Assembly (NCBI RefSeq): GCF_041146395.1
Contig: NC_090989.1
Location: 278,162,343-278,226,342, forward strand
Direction: 5' to 3'
From: Eulemur rufifrons
Taxonomy: Eukaryota; Chordata; Mammalia; Primates; Lemuridae
Length of the DNA: 64,000 bases
In this document: positions 11,091-27,690 of the stretch, piece after piece
How the letters are laid out: every line of letters begins with the position of its first letter
How positions within the stretch are numbered: the stretch's first letter is position 1
Notes under the pieces: generated by a model
The model's input: only the letters and a program-made list of their open reading frames with translations
The model's database searches: none
Told to the model about the DNA's origin: nothing
Program-made: the position numbers and the translations under genes

Positions 11091-11339
11091 GCCACCTCCC
11101 CTAGACTGGGGCATCACAGAAGGCTTCCCAGAGGAGGTGGCATTTGATTTGGGCATTGCAGGATGAGTAGGAGCCTGCTGGGTAGAATAGAGGTGGGTGG
11201 CAGTGGTCGCTAGGGGTGCCCTCCAGCTGAGTGCCCTGGCTAGTGCCAGGACAGTAGGCAGAGCTGGATTCGGCCCTGTCCACCCCGCCCCACCAGCTCG
11301 CCGTGGGCGGTGCTGACGGCAGCCCCGGGAAGGGAGGCA

Positions 11340-11580
11340 GGCGAGTGCCTCCGTTTATGGCCATTTCTGTTCCAGAACCGATTAGAAGAGAATTGCAGCT
11401 GTAATCTGTGCCCGCGATGGCGGGCCATAAAGAGGGATGGGATGTGCACAGCGCTCCCAAGGTGGCGCCTGCAGACGTGGCCCAGGGACGCGAGGAATGA
11501 AAAATGGTTTTAATTCCCTCCCAGCAGCAATAATTTGATTCTTCATAAATTTTTCCATCAAAGTGTTGTTGAGGCTGAGT
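11340..11580. promoter_or_regulatory. Putative conserved element, TTTATGG and TAATT motifs
   Basis: Contains TTTATGG (11354-11360), CCGATTAGAAG, GCAGCTGTAATC, CCATAAA (11425-11431, inverted relative to the first), GGTTTTAATTCC, AGCAATAATTTGATTC and TTCATAAATTTTTCC. It is flanked by GC-rich unique DNA and not recognisable as a repeat. Confidence 0.45.
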
Positions 11581-11769
11581 TCCCACAGAGCAGGGCACGT
11601 GATGGGGTGGGGGTGCTGGGAGCAGCGGTCAGCGGCGCGGGCAGAGGAGGGGCCGGGCTGCCCAGACCCTCCTGCATGTGCTGGCCGGGGCCGGACACGC
11701 CCGCCCGCGTTTGTCTGCGGAGATGAGAGATGGAGCACCTTTGTCACGGGGGGACTGGACCAGATCCGA

Positions 11770-11990
11770 GCTGGGAGTTGGCTGCAGCATTTACTACTCA
11801 CGTGACCCTGAACAAGCGACTCTGCCTCCCAGCGCCTCAATTTCCTCATCTCTAAAATGGGGTTAATATTCGTTCTTGTCTCATAGGGTTGTTGCAAGGA
11901 TTAAATGCATTTCCGCACGTACGGTGCTTGGCGCAGCACCTGCCGTGCTGTACGTGCCCAGTAAATACCTGTTCACGATGGAGGTGCGGA
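11770..11990 (+). repeat. MIR SINE
   Basis: CACGTGACCCTGAACAAGCG, TCAATTTCCTCATCTCTAAA, ATGGGGTTAATATTCG, CTCATAGGGTTGTTGCAAGG and CAGTAAATACCTGTTCACG: a near full-length sense MIR. Confidence 0.88.
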
Positions 11991-12290
11991 AGCTGAAATG
12001 GAGGCATCACCCAAGCCAAGGGACAGAGAAAGAACATGTCAAAAGGCTGCCATGATGGAGCTTTGGAGAAGCCGCAGGCTGCTCTGTGGGCCGCAGCCTG
12101 GGGAAGCAGAGGGTGGTGAGGGAAGAGGCAGGATCACGATAGGCCTTGAGTGCCAGGCTCAGGAGCTTGGATGTTTCCCTACGTGCACTAGGGAGCCATG
12201 GAAGAGTCTAGAGCAGGGAAGCAGCATGATCAGCATGAAGTGTTTGGGAAAGATCCCTCTGGCTCCTGTGTGTGTGGTGGGGTGGGTGTT
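11990..12290 (+). repeat. Ancient interspersed repeat, unassigned family (copy 2)
   Basis: AGGCCTTGAGTGCCAGGC, AGGAGCTTGGATGTTTCCC, AGGGAGCCATGGAAGAG, AAGCAGCATGATCAGC and GATCCCTCTGGCTCC match the 3' half of the family also seen near 7530 and 32620. Confidence 0.6.
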
Positions 12291-12728
12291 GTTGAAGGGC
12301 TGCAGGGGTCAGGAGCACATGGAGGGGACTGGTGGCTGCTCAGGCTGGGGAGGAGGGGCCCAGGCCGGGTGGTGGGTTGGACAGGGAATTGCTTGGATGT
12401 GGGGGTGAAGGAGCATCAGGGAGGAGGCAGAGCTGGTCAGGAGTGAGGGTGGACGGGACTCTCTCAGGACGGGGGCTGTCCTGGCCCCGCGGAAGGTTGA
12501 GGCGGACCCTGCACACCGCCCTCTAGTGGCCACCTTGTCCCTGGGCGGGAAGGTCCCCGAGCTGCCACACCCAGGAGAGGCACCTCTCACAGGATGCCGG
12601 CGCCCACCCTGCTGCAGGGCCTCCCGCTGTCTGGGCCCTGCCCAGGAAGAGCCTCTCCCACTTGGGCCTGAGGGTCGGGGAGGAGGGAGAGGCCCTCAGC
12701 GTCAGTGGCCCCTGGGAGGGACCTCTGA

Positions 12729-18249
<5,521 letters not shown>

Positions 18250-20509
18250 GAGCCAGCCGGCACGGACGCTTGGGCACGGGGCCTGGGGCGGGACTGCGGC
18301 CCCAGCAGCCGGCCTGGCCACCCCACCCCGCCACCCGCACAGACTCTACAGACAGCCATACGGTGCCCTCCCCTTGGCCGGCCGGGCCTGGCTGAAGTGT
18401 CCGTTGGGCACGGCCAGACCGGCAGATGGACACAGCCTGGGCAGGGGCTGTGTCCCGCCCACAGAGACCTTGTCACCCCCAGGGACCCAGAGTGCTCGGA
18501 CGGCCGCTCGCCTCCCAGCCCCACCTCGGCCTCCATAGCACCTTCTCCCTCCCCGTCTCTTTTTTGGGAAGCTTAAATTCTCTCTATTTTTTTAAACGTC
18601 CTCTGTGTCCAGCCAACCTCCATGGCTCCCATGCAAGCCCCAGGACGATGATGCCTGAGACCTGAGAAGCGTGTGTTCCCGGCCCTGCGGTGGTGCCACC
18701 TCCCCGCAGCGAGGGCAGGCCCACCGGCCCTGCCACTGCTCGGCCTGAGAGGGGTGTGCCCTGAGCCCAGGCAGACCCAAAGGGACAGAGAGGCACATGC
18801 ACGCACAGGTACAGGCACGTCCCGCACATACGCACACAGCCACAGGGATGCCAAAAGGGACGGGGGCCCTGCGGGTCTGCCCTGCCTTGTCAGGAAGGGG
18901 AAAGGAGGCCAGACAGGGCCTCTTCTAGGAGCAGTTGCGGGGAGGAAGAGGAGAGGAGGGTGAGCTTGAAGCACAGGGACCCAAGTGGGGGCTGCCTGGA
19001 CGGGGGGTGCAGAGATGGAGCCCCGAGAACCAGGGAGCATCAGGCCAAACGGCAGGGCCTCCAGGTGGACAGGGACCTCAGAAGCACCCGCGTGGCACTG
19101 CACCTGCTGCTTGGCTCCCTCCCAAGCCACCTCTGCCTTTCCTCACACACCTGCAGTGACGAGGAGCCTACTGTGTCAGCTGCCCTGTCCCGCTGGCCAC
19201 ACCGCTGCCCTCTCCAGCCCTGAGTCCTCGCTTCTCAGAGCCAGGCTCCTCCCGTGCCTCCAGCTCTTCCTCCCAAACCACGCCCCTAGCAGGACCCAGC
19301 TTTCCCTGTGAAGGTGCGGGGCAGATGTGACCTCCCTTGCATCTGCTGGCCACAAGCGAGCAGGCCATCCCCTCTCCCGCTGTGGGCGCCCTGCCTCTGT
19401 TAATGCGGCCGAGGCCCAGTGAGTGCTTTGGGCCACATGACCTCGGACCCTACTCACCCTGCCCTTCCATGACTGAATCCCCTGGCACTCACACCCAGGT
19501 GACAGCTAAGCCACATCTCTTCTCTGTATGGGTGCAGGATGGGAGGGGGACATTTACTGTTTAGACCCAGTGAAGGACGATGACTTTCTTGTTCCGTTCC
19601 CTCTTGTTTTAGTCCAGCCTGTGGGGTCTCTCTGCGCACCAGCTCTGTGACCACCACTTTGGTCCCTCCCAGGCACATCTGCTGATGTGAGGAGTCGGCC
19701 CTGGGTGTCACCCAAGGTGTGTGGCCCATGGGGGCCTCTCCCTGTTTGGCTTTGGCCCGTTATCCAGTCCTCCCTGGATGACGCCCCCTTGCAGGCCGCA
19801 GGATGTTGCAAAAGATCTTGTCCAACGCCCTGCTGTCCCCCTCAGCCCCTGCCGACTCAGCGCAACCCCGTCAAAGCGAGGGGGCAGCCTTCGGGGCCCT
19901 GGTACTCAGTGTGCCCTGTTCAGGTGCTCACAACCCTGCCTTTAAGTCCAGCCTAGGCCACCACCCCGAGGTCGGCCTGGTCCAACCTCGGAGCACATGA
20001 GGACAATGAGTGTCCCTCTCCACCTGTGGGCCCCTCTGCCTGGCTCTCCCTGCAATCCTCAGAGTTCACCAGCCTGTTCTGTGGTCTGCTCCCCCGCGCT
20101 GTGGGGACCCCAGTCCCTGCAGAGCATCCTGGGCCTCCTGCCTCCCCCATGCTGGGCTTCTGCACTCAGCCCCGCCACGCTCTTCACCAGGGCGGGTTGT
20201 CGGAGAGGAGCATGTGGCTCTTTGTCACCCCTGGAGCCCGACCAGCAAGCCTGGGCTTTCTGGGGCTCTTCTTGTTACAAACAGAACGTCACCAAGGACC
20301 TCAGTTGATGTCCTCGGTCCTCCTACAGCCTCGGCCTGCCCGGGGTCCATGCCACTACTGGCCCCTTGGGCAGCCACTCTGGCATCTGGAGAGATGCTCC
20401 CCTTTCTCCTCTGCACATGCACAGGCTGAACCATGCCAGGGACACCCTGGCGAATCCCAAGGTAGTCACCGGCCCTGGAAGACCACCCTCCGCTCCCAGC
20501 CTTGTTGGG

Positions 20510-20640
20510 TTGGAAGGAACTTCAGAAATGGGTGGTCCGCTCTATCCCTTGTTTTACAGCTGGAGAACCTGGCTCGGGAGGGGAAGGGGCCTGCCCAGGG
20601 TCTCACCGCGAGTCAGCGGCAGAGCTAGAGCCGAGAACAG
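20510..20640 (-). repeat. MIR-derived segment in the 3' UTR
   Basis: CCTTGTTTTACAGCTGGAGA, GGGAAGGGGCCTGCCC and AGTCAGCGGCAGAGCTAGAG in antisense MIR order. Confidence 0.65.
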
Positions 20641-21079
20641 GACGTGGCAGCCCCACCACCCTCGTCTGTGGATGGCCTCCAGGTCGGGCATGGCTTGTCC
20701 TTAGAAAGCTTGTCGGCCCCTGGGGTCACTTCTTCCCACTCTGGGGCCTCACAGCCTCAGATCCTGCCTGGCCCCTGCTCCCTGCATCACGCCGGCCTGT
20801 GCCAGGAGCTGGTACAGGGACACCCACACTCATGCCCCACAGATTGTTAAAGCCAAGGGGACCTCAGAGGGCCCCTCATGCCAGAGATGCCCCATCAGCC
20901 ATGCCTAGGGACCCGCTTCACTGTGTGCTGTGTCTTGCCGCCCGCAGGCTCCCAGACGTCGATGCCCCCTCTGCCCAGTCCTGGGCTGAGCGTGGGGCGC
21001 AGACGCAGGGCCGGCCCTGAGGGCCTCTCTCCTAGGAGAGGCCATCGCACTCCATCCCAGCCCTGTCCAGATGTTGTTA

Positions 21080-21175
21080 GGGACCCATTTCTCACGTGAG
21101 AAACCAGAGGCTCAGAGAAGGGAGGTGAGGTGTTCAGGGTCACCCAGCAGAACCTGCAGGCCGAGCAGGGTCGCA
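21080..21175 (-). repeat. MIR-derived segment in the 3' UTR
   Basis: CCCATTTCTCACGTGAGAAA, CCAGAGGCTCAGAGAAGG and GGTCACCCAGCAGAACC. CpG-altering changes make it diverged. Confidence 0.6.
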
Positions 21176-22140
21176 GGGGTGCTGGGGCGAGCAGAGGAAC
21201 AGGTCCTTCCCTCTCTGCGGGAGGAAGTGCAGCCCTGACTGGGGAGTAGCCAGCACCACCCCCGACCCCTGCCACGGTACGAGACCACTGTCACCGTGGG
21301 GCTGTGGCGGGACACCCAAGGGAAGAGGCAGGTAACTGTGGTCTCTGGAGGAAGAGGCAGAAAGTGAGAGGTGGGCAGGGAGGGTCTTGGAGAAAAGCCC
21401 AGGGAAGTGGAGGCTTAGAAAGAGGAAGGAATTCACCCCAGGTGGCAGAGTCAGGGCAGAAGGGGACCAGAAGCCAGAGCCTCCTCACCAGCCTGCTCCG
21501 TGAAGCCCCCCGGGTGCTCTGCTGTCCTGGGAGACTGCCAGGTCGCAGGGGTCAGACGAGGGGCCAGCACAGCCGAGGGATAAGGGCCGTGTGCACGGGC
21601 AGCGGGTGGGCAGGCCCTGGCGCTGCACCCAGATGAGCAGAGCCCAGCACAGGGTTGGGGCGCAGCCTCTTCTCCTTTAGGAAGCTCCGCAGCCCCCTGG
21701 CAGTGAGGCGGCCTCCCCCGCCATCTGGTTGCCGTTTTCACTTGGCATGCTGGGAGTCTCGGGGGAAGGAGGATTGGCTGACAGCTGCCTGGCCCCAGCC
21801 CGGTGCCCTGGGCACCACCTGGGGTGAGGGAGAGCCTGCGGCTCTGGGGCTGGCTGGGCCAGTGGGGAAAGGGCTCCACACTCACACACGCGCACACACA
21901 CTCGCACCCGGTGCACACGGAGGCTCACGCACCCACACGCACGGGCGCGCGCTGCCGGGCCGGGCGGAGGGAGCCTCCAGCATTCAGCCCTTGGGGGCGG
22001 GCGAGCCTCTTCTCCGGTGCCCCAGCCCCACCCTGGGGTCCCGGGGGAGCCCAGCCCAGCCGGGGTGGGGACCCGGCTGCCGGCCATTCCTGTTTTCTTT
22101 GTACAGACTCTCACTGCCCACCCGCCATCCCCAGACACAT

Positions 22141-22190
22141 TTTATTTAATAACTTGTCATTGTTAAATTATTTATTAGCGTTTACCACAT
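22141..22190 (+). promoter_or_regulatory. LMX1B: AU-rich element in the terminal 3' UTR
   Basis: The nonamer TTATTTATT at 22168-22176 fits the UUAUUUA(U/A)(U/A) consensus, and it sits beside TTTATTTAATAA (22141-22152) in an AT-rich island inside an otherwise GC-rich 3' UTR. Such elements usually bind mRNA decay or translation regulators. Function here is inferred. Confidence 0.55.
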
Positions 22191-22290
22191 CACCACCCCA
22201 CCCTGCCCTCCACTCTCACCCCCGCCAATTCCCACAAAAGCAGAAAATGGAAACAACAACAAAAAAAGATGAGACATCAGTATATTTGTA

Positions 22291-22296
22291 AATAAA
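22291..22296 (+). promoter_or_regulatory. LMX1B: Polyadenylation signal AATAAA
   Basis: Canonical hexamer within TTTGTAAATAAACC, followed about 15-25 bases later by a TGTGGTGCTTCT GU/U-rich downstream element. It is the first strong signal after the LMX1B stop codon on the + strand. Confidence 0.75.
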
Positions 22297-22561
22297 CCAA
22301 CCTGTACACGCCTGTGGTGCTTCTCCTTGGGGGGGTGGCTGGGTGGGGGCTCTGCTGGGCCTGAGCCAGTCCTGCGTGTGATGTCACCAGACTTCCTGAC
22401 GGCCACCAGGGCCAGCTGGCCAAGGAGGAGGGAGGGCGTGGGCCCGGGTCCTGCCAGCCCCACCCCATAACCTCACCTCCTCCCATCCTGCCCCAGCCCA
22501 ACCCTGAACTTTCTCCAGCCTGGAAGCAGATGATGCGCCCCGTCTCCATCCCACCCTACCC

Positions 22562-22610
22562 ACCCCCCCCCCCCCCCGCACACGCACACTCACTCACTCA
22601 TTCATTCGAC
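22562..22610 (+). repeat. Poly(C) run followed by (CACT)n/(CATT)n
   Basis: Fifteen consecutive C at about 22563-22577, then CACACGCACACTCACTCACT and CATTCATTCG. Confidence 0.9.
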
Positions 22611-22960
22611 CAGCCGGTACTTGTGAGGGCCACTTCAGTGCCAGCCACCCGAGAACGGGGGCCGGTGGTCCCTGCCTCAAGGAGATAGTGTGGGAAGAGC
22701 TCAGTTGAGGTACGATGAAGCCTGTTATAGGAGGACCTGATGTCACCTGGAGGGATGGGGCACCATGGACGGCTTCCTGGAAGAAGCTACATATTGAGCT
22801 GAGATCTGAAGTGGCCTGAGTGTGGGGTGGGGTGTTGGGGAGTGTCCCAGGCTCACGCAGAAACTCAGAGGCGTGAGCCTCCCACACTGCGAGGCCTGCT
22901 GAGGTTGGGGCAGGGCCAGACCATCCAGGGTCTTGCTGCCCAGTGGGGACCAGACCGATT
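22600..22960 (+). repeat. Ancient interspersed repeat, unassigned family (copy 3)
   Basis: ATTCATTCGACCAGCCGG, CCCTGCCTCAAGGAGATAG, ACGGCTTCCTGGAAGAAGC, GAGCTGAGATCTGAAGTGG and CAGACCATCCAGGGTC follow the same order as the copy near 7530. Confidence 0.55.
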
Positions 22961-23374
22961 AGACGAGGCAGCCTTGCTGCCGTGCGTGGCCGTGTCTACC
23001 CGCAGGGCTGTTCCCATCTGTGTATGACAATGGTATCCCTGATGCGTGTGGTGCACTGGGGAGGAAGTTTGTACATCCGCACGTGGGTATGTCATTGCAT
23101 GTCTTCGTGTATCTGTGCGTCCATCCGGGACGCCTCTGGGCCTCCTGTCCACAGACCTGCTGTCCTAATGTCCGCTCCTTCCCCTGCCTCTTCTCCCCAT
23201 TCCTGTGGCTGGGGCCCCCTGAAAGTCACCGTTAGCATCTCTGCCTGCCCGCGGCACCAGCTCCCTCTAGAGGCAGGCACCGCCCTGCGCCCTCCTCTGG
23301 CCTCGCTTCTCACCGCCTCTGGGTGATTCCAGCCACCGCTTGGCTTCCAGGAGTCCAGAGGCGTCGAGGACCTC

Positions 23375-23520
23375 CAGGTCATCTCCTCATCTGCCCCTCA
23401 CCAACCTGAGAGGCAGGTCCCAAGTTTAAGAAGAGAAAACCGAGGCTCAGGAGGAGGAAGTGACCAGCTCAACATAACAAAGCTAACCAGGGGTAGGGGA
23501 ACCAGGGTTCAAAGCCAGGC
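23375..23520 (-). repeat. MIR-like SINE (antisense)
   Basis: CCCAAGTTTAAGAAGAGAAA, ACCGAGGCTCAGGAGG, GGTTCAAAGCCAGGC. Confidence 0.6.
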
Positions 23521-24009
23521 TTGGCTGCAAACTCATGGCCCTGCCACCACCCCAGGCTGCCTTCCCAGTCCCGAGCTCTCTGGCCCTGTGAACTGGACCT
23601 TCAAGGTCAGCCCCAGGGACTCTGGGCACAAGGAAACTCCTGCCTTCAGAGCCTCACTGAGGCTCAGAGAAATCAAGTCACTCAGCCCAGACTGCTCAGC
23701 ACAGAGACAGAACCAAACTGTGTCTTTGGGTCCAAACCTCAAGCCAGGGCTCACGTGACAGGGGGCCTCTAAGCTCCACCCTGGCCAACAGCAGGCTGCC
23801 AACTCTCGCCTACGGCAACCGGCAACCGTTTAAAATCCTGTCACTAAAAAATGTGTGAGGGGTGAAGGGGAGGGGACTGTGCTAATCCCTGTCTCCACTG
23901 TCACTTGCCTGTCTTCTTCCCCAGCCCAGAAGGTACACGCAAGAGACAAGAGAGGGCCTGGGGGGAGACCCCCTCTGAGCCCCCCCCCTTCTAGGGGCAG
24001 ATTTAAACA

Positions 24010-24165
24010 GGACAAACACTCACCAAGTGCCTGCCACTGCCAGTCATGGACTTCGGCTCTCTGACCCTCACAACAACTGAGAACAGCTCTTATCCCATTG
24101 CACAGATGAGAAAACTGAGGCTTAGAGAGACGTAATGTGCTCCAGGGTAATTCTGCCCAGGAACT
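24010..24165 (-). repeat. MIR SINE (antisense)
   Basis: CACCAAGTGCCTGCCACTG, CTTATCCCATTGCACAGATG and AGAAAACTGAGGCTTAGAGA. Confidence 0.85.
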
Positions 24166-25309
24166 TGGGGTTGGAGAAGGTTTAGACCATGGGTCTGGCA
24201 GGACTGGAGAAGGGGGAGGTCTCAGGAGAGGAACATGACCCTGAGCACACCCTACAAAACTTGTCTTCAAGGGGTCTGAATCCCAGGGAGAGAGCCAGGC
24301 CCCCCGTCCTGCCTCTGGAATCCCTCACAGCTGCCAGTCCCTGCAGCCTTCCCTGAGAGGGCCAGGAGCCCCGGATCAGAGAGGGTGAGGTGTGTCCAGC
24401 AGCTGCACAGAACAAGGCTCAGCCTGGACAGATGGGCAGTTACATGATGTGACAGGCATGGGAGGACGGCCAGGAGGAGGGCCACCACACCCTCTGGGCT
24501 GAGCCTTGTGCTTCTTGTCTCGCTTACTCCTTGCAGCCCATGGGGCAAATTATGTCCATTTGCCAGGTGAGGACACTGCCCCCTGTTCCTCCAAGGAGTC
24601 CCTGTCTTGCAGGCTCTGCTGCTCTGCCCCAGATATCCTCTTTGGCTTCTGAGTGTCCCAGACCCTGACTCCAGGCACTGATGGACAGGGGACTCTGTTC
24701 ATGGCTTTGACTTCAGATCAACCGCTGGAGCCCAGCTGGAGAGTGGAGACAGCCCTGGGCTGCTGGTGCCCCCTGCTTGGCAGACCCACCTGGGAGGGGC
24801 CAAAGAAGGAGCTACAAGAAAGACAGAAAGGACTCAAAGTGGGGAGGACTGGTCACTGTGCCTGAGAAACCAGAGAAAGCTTCCTGGAGGAGGAAACCTT
24901 TGGGCTGAGCCTCCAAAGATGGTCAGAGTAGGGCACGAGGAGACGGGAGGGTGACCAGGAGAACAGCCAGAGCAGGCCGGGGGTGGGGGCTGCAGGAGGC
25001 GGGGGGCAGGGCGCCCAGGACCCAGGCTGAATACAGAGTCTGAAGGCCAGAGACAGCCGGAGGTGAGCTCCTCGGCGCTGCCCTGGTGCTGGGCACGCCA
25101 GGGTCAGCCGGCCCTTGGCAGCCAGGGACACCCGACACAGCCTGTGCTTTGATTAAGCTGGGCATGAAGTCAGGACACGATGAGCCGTGGAAGAGTACAG
25201 AGGAGTATGTGTATTCCCAAACACGCCTGTTCCTGGCCGAGAGAGGAAGGTGCACCTTCCCCTCTGCCGGCGACACCCAGGTGGCGTTCCGTGGGCAGCA
25301 CTCCACCTT

Positions 25310-25610
25310 CTCCCCACCTCGCTTGTCAAACCTTGGGGCGCTTTGCTGCTGAATCCCCGAGAAGCCGTTTGAATTTCGCCGCTAAACCTGCAGTCACCCG
25401 ACAGGCCACGAGGTGGCGGTCGCAGGCAGGCGGGTGGGCGCCCGCGCGGCCGCAGCGCTGGGAGAGGCGCGGGGGCGGCGGCGGCTTCCGATTGCGGCCC
25501 GGCCTGGAGACTGCAGGAGGGATGACACCTGCTCCCCAGGGGTGTCTGTGCGCCGGGCACTGCGTGGGCGCTGTCCCCATGATCCCGCGGATGCCCCGCC
25601 GCAGCCCTGA
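25310..25610. promoter_or_regulatory. Small CpG-rich patch
   Basis: CpG-dense words (GCGCCCGCGCGGCCGCAGCG, GAGGCGCGGGGGCGGCGGCG) about 3 kb past the inferred LMX1B poly(A) site. It is short for a CpG island and its right part overlaps an antisense MIR. It could be a weak promoter or a local GC anomaly. Confidence 0.35.
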
Positions 25611-25735
25611 GAAGGGGATGTGAGCATCCCCATTTTACAGGCCAGGAGAGCAGGCTCAGAGATGTTAAGTAACCTGCTTGAGGTCACACAGCTAGGAAGT
25701 GGAAAGCTGGGGTTTGAACCAGGGCTGGAGCAGAA
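25545..25735 (-). repeat. MIR SINE (antisense)
   Basis: CCCCATTTTACAGGCCAGGA, GGCTCAGAGATGTTAAGTAA, GAGGTCACACAGCTAGGAAG and GGTTTGAACCAGG. Confidence 0.88.
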
Positions 25736-25804
25736 CACACGAGGAGGAAAAAAGGGGAGATGGGCAGGGGAAAAAATTAAAAATAGCACTCTCTTCTTGA
25801 GCAG

Positions 25805-25920
25805 TCAGCCGCTCAGAGCCTCATTACGCCCATCTCATTGATGCCAGGCACCTGTGAGGCGGATACTTCACCCCATTTCATAGATGCGAAAGCTGAGGCT
25901 CAGGAAGGCTAAATGCCTGG
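25805..25920 (-). repeat. MIR fragment (antisense)
   Basis: CCATCTCATTGATGCCAGGC, CCCATTTCATAGATGCGAAA and GCTGAGGCTCAGGAAGG. Confidence 0.75.
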
Positions 25921-26592
25921 GGAAGCTCTTGCCCCCCGTGCCCTGGCTCCTGGGAAATCAGACCCCCTGAACCCCGAGGGGGTCCCAGGAGTGAGGTGGA
26001 GGACAGCGAGCTGGCAGCCCCCACGCAGCCCAGCAGCGCCTTCTCCTCCGGGAAGACGCCGGCCTGCCCTCCCCAGGATGGCCTCCGGGTGTTAAGGGGG
26101 CTCCCCCACCAGAGCGAGGTCCATGTCCACTCTCAGGACAGCCATCCCCTGTGGATGCTTCCAGAGCAGGGGTCACAGGTCACAGCTGGGAGCCCCTGGC
26201 TGAGGGTCAGTGTCTCATTCTGATCAGTCAGGCACTGCGCCCCACTGACCAACTGACCTGGCAACGGCCAGGCGCCCCCCAGCCCCCCAGGACAGGGAGG
26301 CTTCCAGGGGCCGTCCCTGGTGACACCAGCCTTCCTTTCACCATCCTCTGAGGCTGCCAGCAGATAGGTGAACAGACACCTGGGCCTTGGTGACCACAGG
26401 GACCGCGCCAGAGGAGGCCTGGGCTAATGGGCAGCCAGGCCTGAGTCTGGAGGCCAGAGTACCCCATTCCCTGCAACTGATCCCGGGGAGGAACTGGGCA
26501 CCTTCTTGCGTCACCAGCTCCAGGGGTGCTGGCAGTCGTGCTCCTGACCACAGGGGACAGCCCTGGAGCCAGAGGCCAAGTGGCAGGCAGGA

Positions 26593-26620
26593 GGTGGGTG
26601 GGGGGGCGGGGGGGGGAGGG
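26593..26620 (+). other. G-run tract, potential G-quadruplex
   Basis: Four or more closely spaced G-tracts of at least three bases (GGGTGGGGGGGCGGGG and following), satisfying the usual G3+ N1-7 pattern on the + strand. Confidence 0.7.
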
Positions 26621-26639
26621 TAGTCAGAGAGGTGGCCCC

Positions 26640-27290
26640 AAGGCTTCAGTTCATCAGGGCATCAAAGGGCTAACAAATAAATGGCCAATAAAGCCCTTTA
26701 TTGCTTAAGCTAGTTTGAGTCTCTGTCACTGTCACCAAGGAGTGCTGACTAAAAACCCACATCATCACAGAGTTATTGGGGGAATAAATGAGATAATATT
26801 TCCAAAAAAAAATGAAAGCTAACATGATTCTCACAGAGCACAATAGTGGCCTCTGCACATTCTGCCCTCAACTCTCCAACATCACCCCACGTCATTTATG
26901 CAAGTGTGGTTTGCGAGAACGCTGCCTCGTGTGTGCACAGATTTTGAGCTGGTGTTTAAGAGGAGACATTATTTTGGAGACATTTTCTCTGTGGATTGCA
27001 TCCAACAGTATGTTGTCAGAGATTTCTGGAGAACAAATGAAAATGATGACTGTTGGTGTAAATATACAACGGACAACATACATCATTGCTACAAGAGAGG
27101 TTCTTGCCATCCCAGCTCTTGTGGCTGTGAGCATCTGCCTGGTGTGAGGTCCCCTCTGGTCACCCCCCACACAGAGGGGGAAGAGTTCTGGTTCACTCCC
27201 AGCTGGAAGTGGGAGGCTGCGCCACAGGGACAAGCAGTGGGGTACTTCATACGCAACAGAGTTCAATCAAAAAAGTGAATTATTGGTGTT
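26640..27290. promoter_or_regulatory. Putative regulatory island with palindromic CAATAAAG site
   Basis: A 650-bp stretch of balanced composition without recognisable repeat text. At 26686-26703 it has CAATAAAG-CC-CTTTATTG, an 8-bp inverted repeat with a 2-bp spacer. The 26880-27100 part keeps CpG words among AT-rich words (CACGTCATTTATGCAAG, TTGCGAGAACGCTG, AATATACAACGGACAAC), which hints at constraint. An open frame spans about 26898-27278, but I see no protein family in it. Confidence 0.35.
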
Positions 27291-27504
27291 GAGTTACTAG
27301 GAAGCAAATAACCAGGTTATACCCATCCACAAAAATGTCCACACACAGAGTGATTGTGACAAGGGCAGAAAACTGGAATCATCTCTACAAAAACAAAGTG
27401 AAGCTGCAATTCTGCAAGCAGGCGACTTGCTGCAATCGATCTTTTGCTTATAAAATACCTGCCAACGCCTGGTAACGGTGATAATAATGACAATAATAGC
27501 TGCT

Positions 27505-27690
27505 GTGCTTTGAGTACTTGTCATGGGTCAGTGTACGCCTTCAGGTACGATCTCTTTTAATTCTCACTCGGAAGTTTTATTATTATCCCCATTCTACAGA
27601 TGAAGACGCTGAGGCTCTGAGGGGAGAAGGAGCTTGTTCAAGGTCACACAACCAGTGAGTGGCAGTGTCTGAGAACAGGTTATCAGTGTG
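27505..27690 (-). repeat. MIR SINE (antisense)
   Basis: CTTTGAGTACTTGTCATGGG, ATTATCCCCATTCTACAGAT, GACGCTGAGGCTCTGAGG and CAAGGTCACACAACCAGTGA. Confidence 0.88.

Larger units (their letters stand above)
18250..22315 (+). other. LMX1B: LMX1B 3' UTR (inferred extent)
   Basis: GC-rich sequence after the stop codon with no convincing earlier AATAAA. It contains two MIR-derived stretches (about 20510-20640 and 21080-21175), a CpG/CA-rich patch near 21880-21960, and an AT-rich terminal segment from about 22130. The first good hexamer, AATAAA at 22291-22296, is followed by a GT-rich stretch from about 22308 that fits a cleavage/polyadenylation downstream element. The end is inferred, not observed; a shorter isoform using a weak signal is possible. 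Confidence 0.7.

Noticed and set aside
11441..11475. CTCF-like site around CCCAAGGTGGCGCC
   Set aside because: The right half fits the consensus but the upstream half mismatches at several positions; too weak to call by eye.
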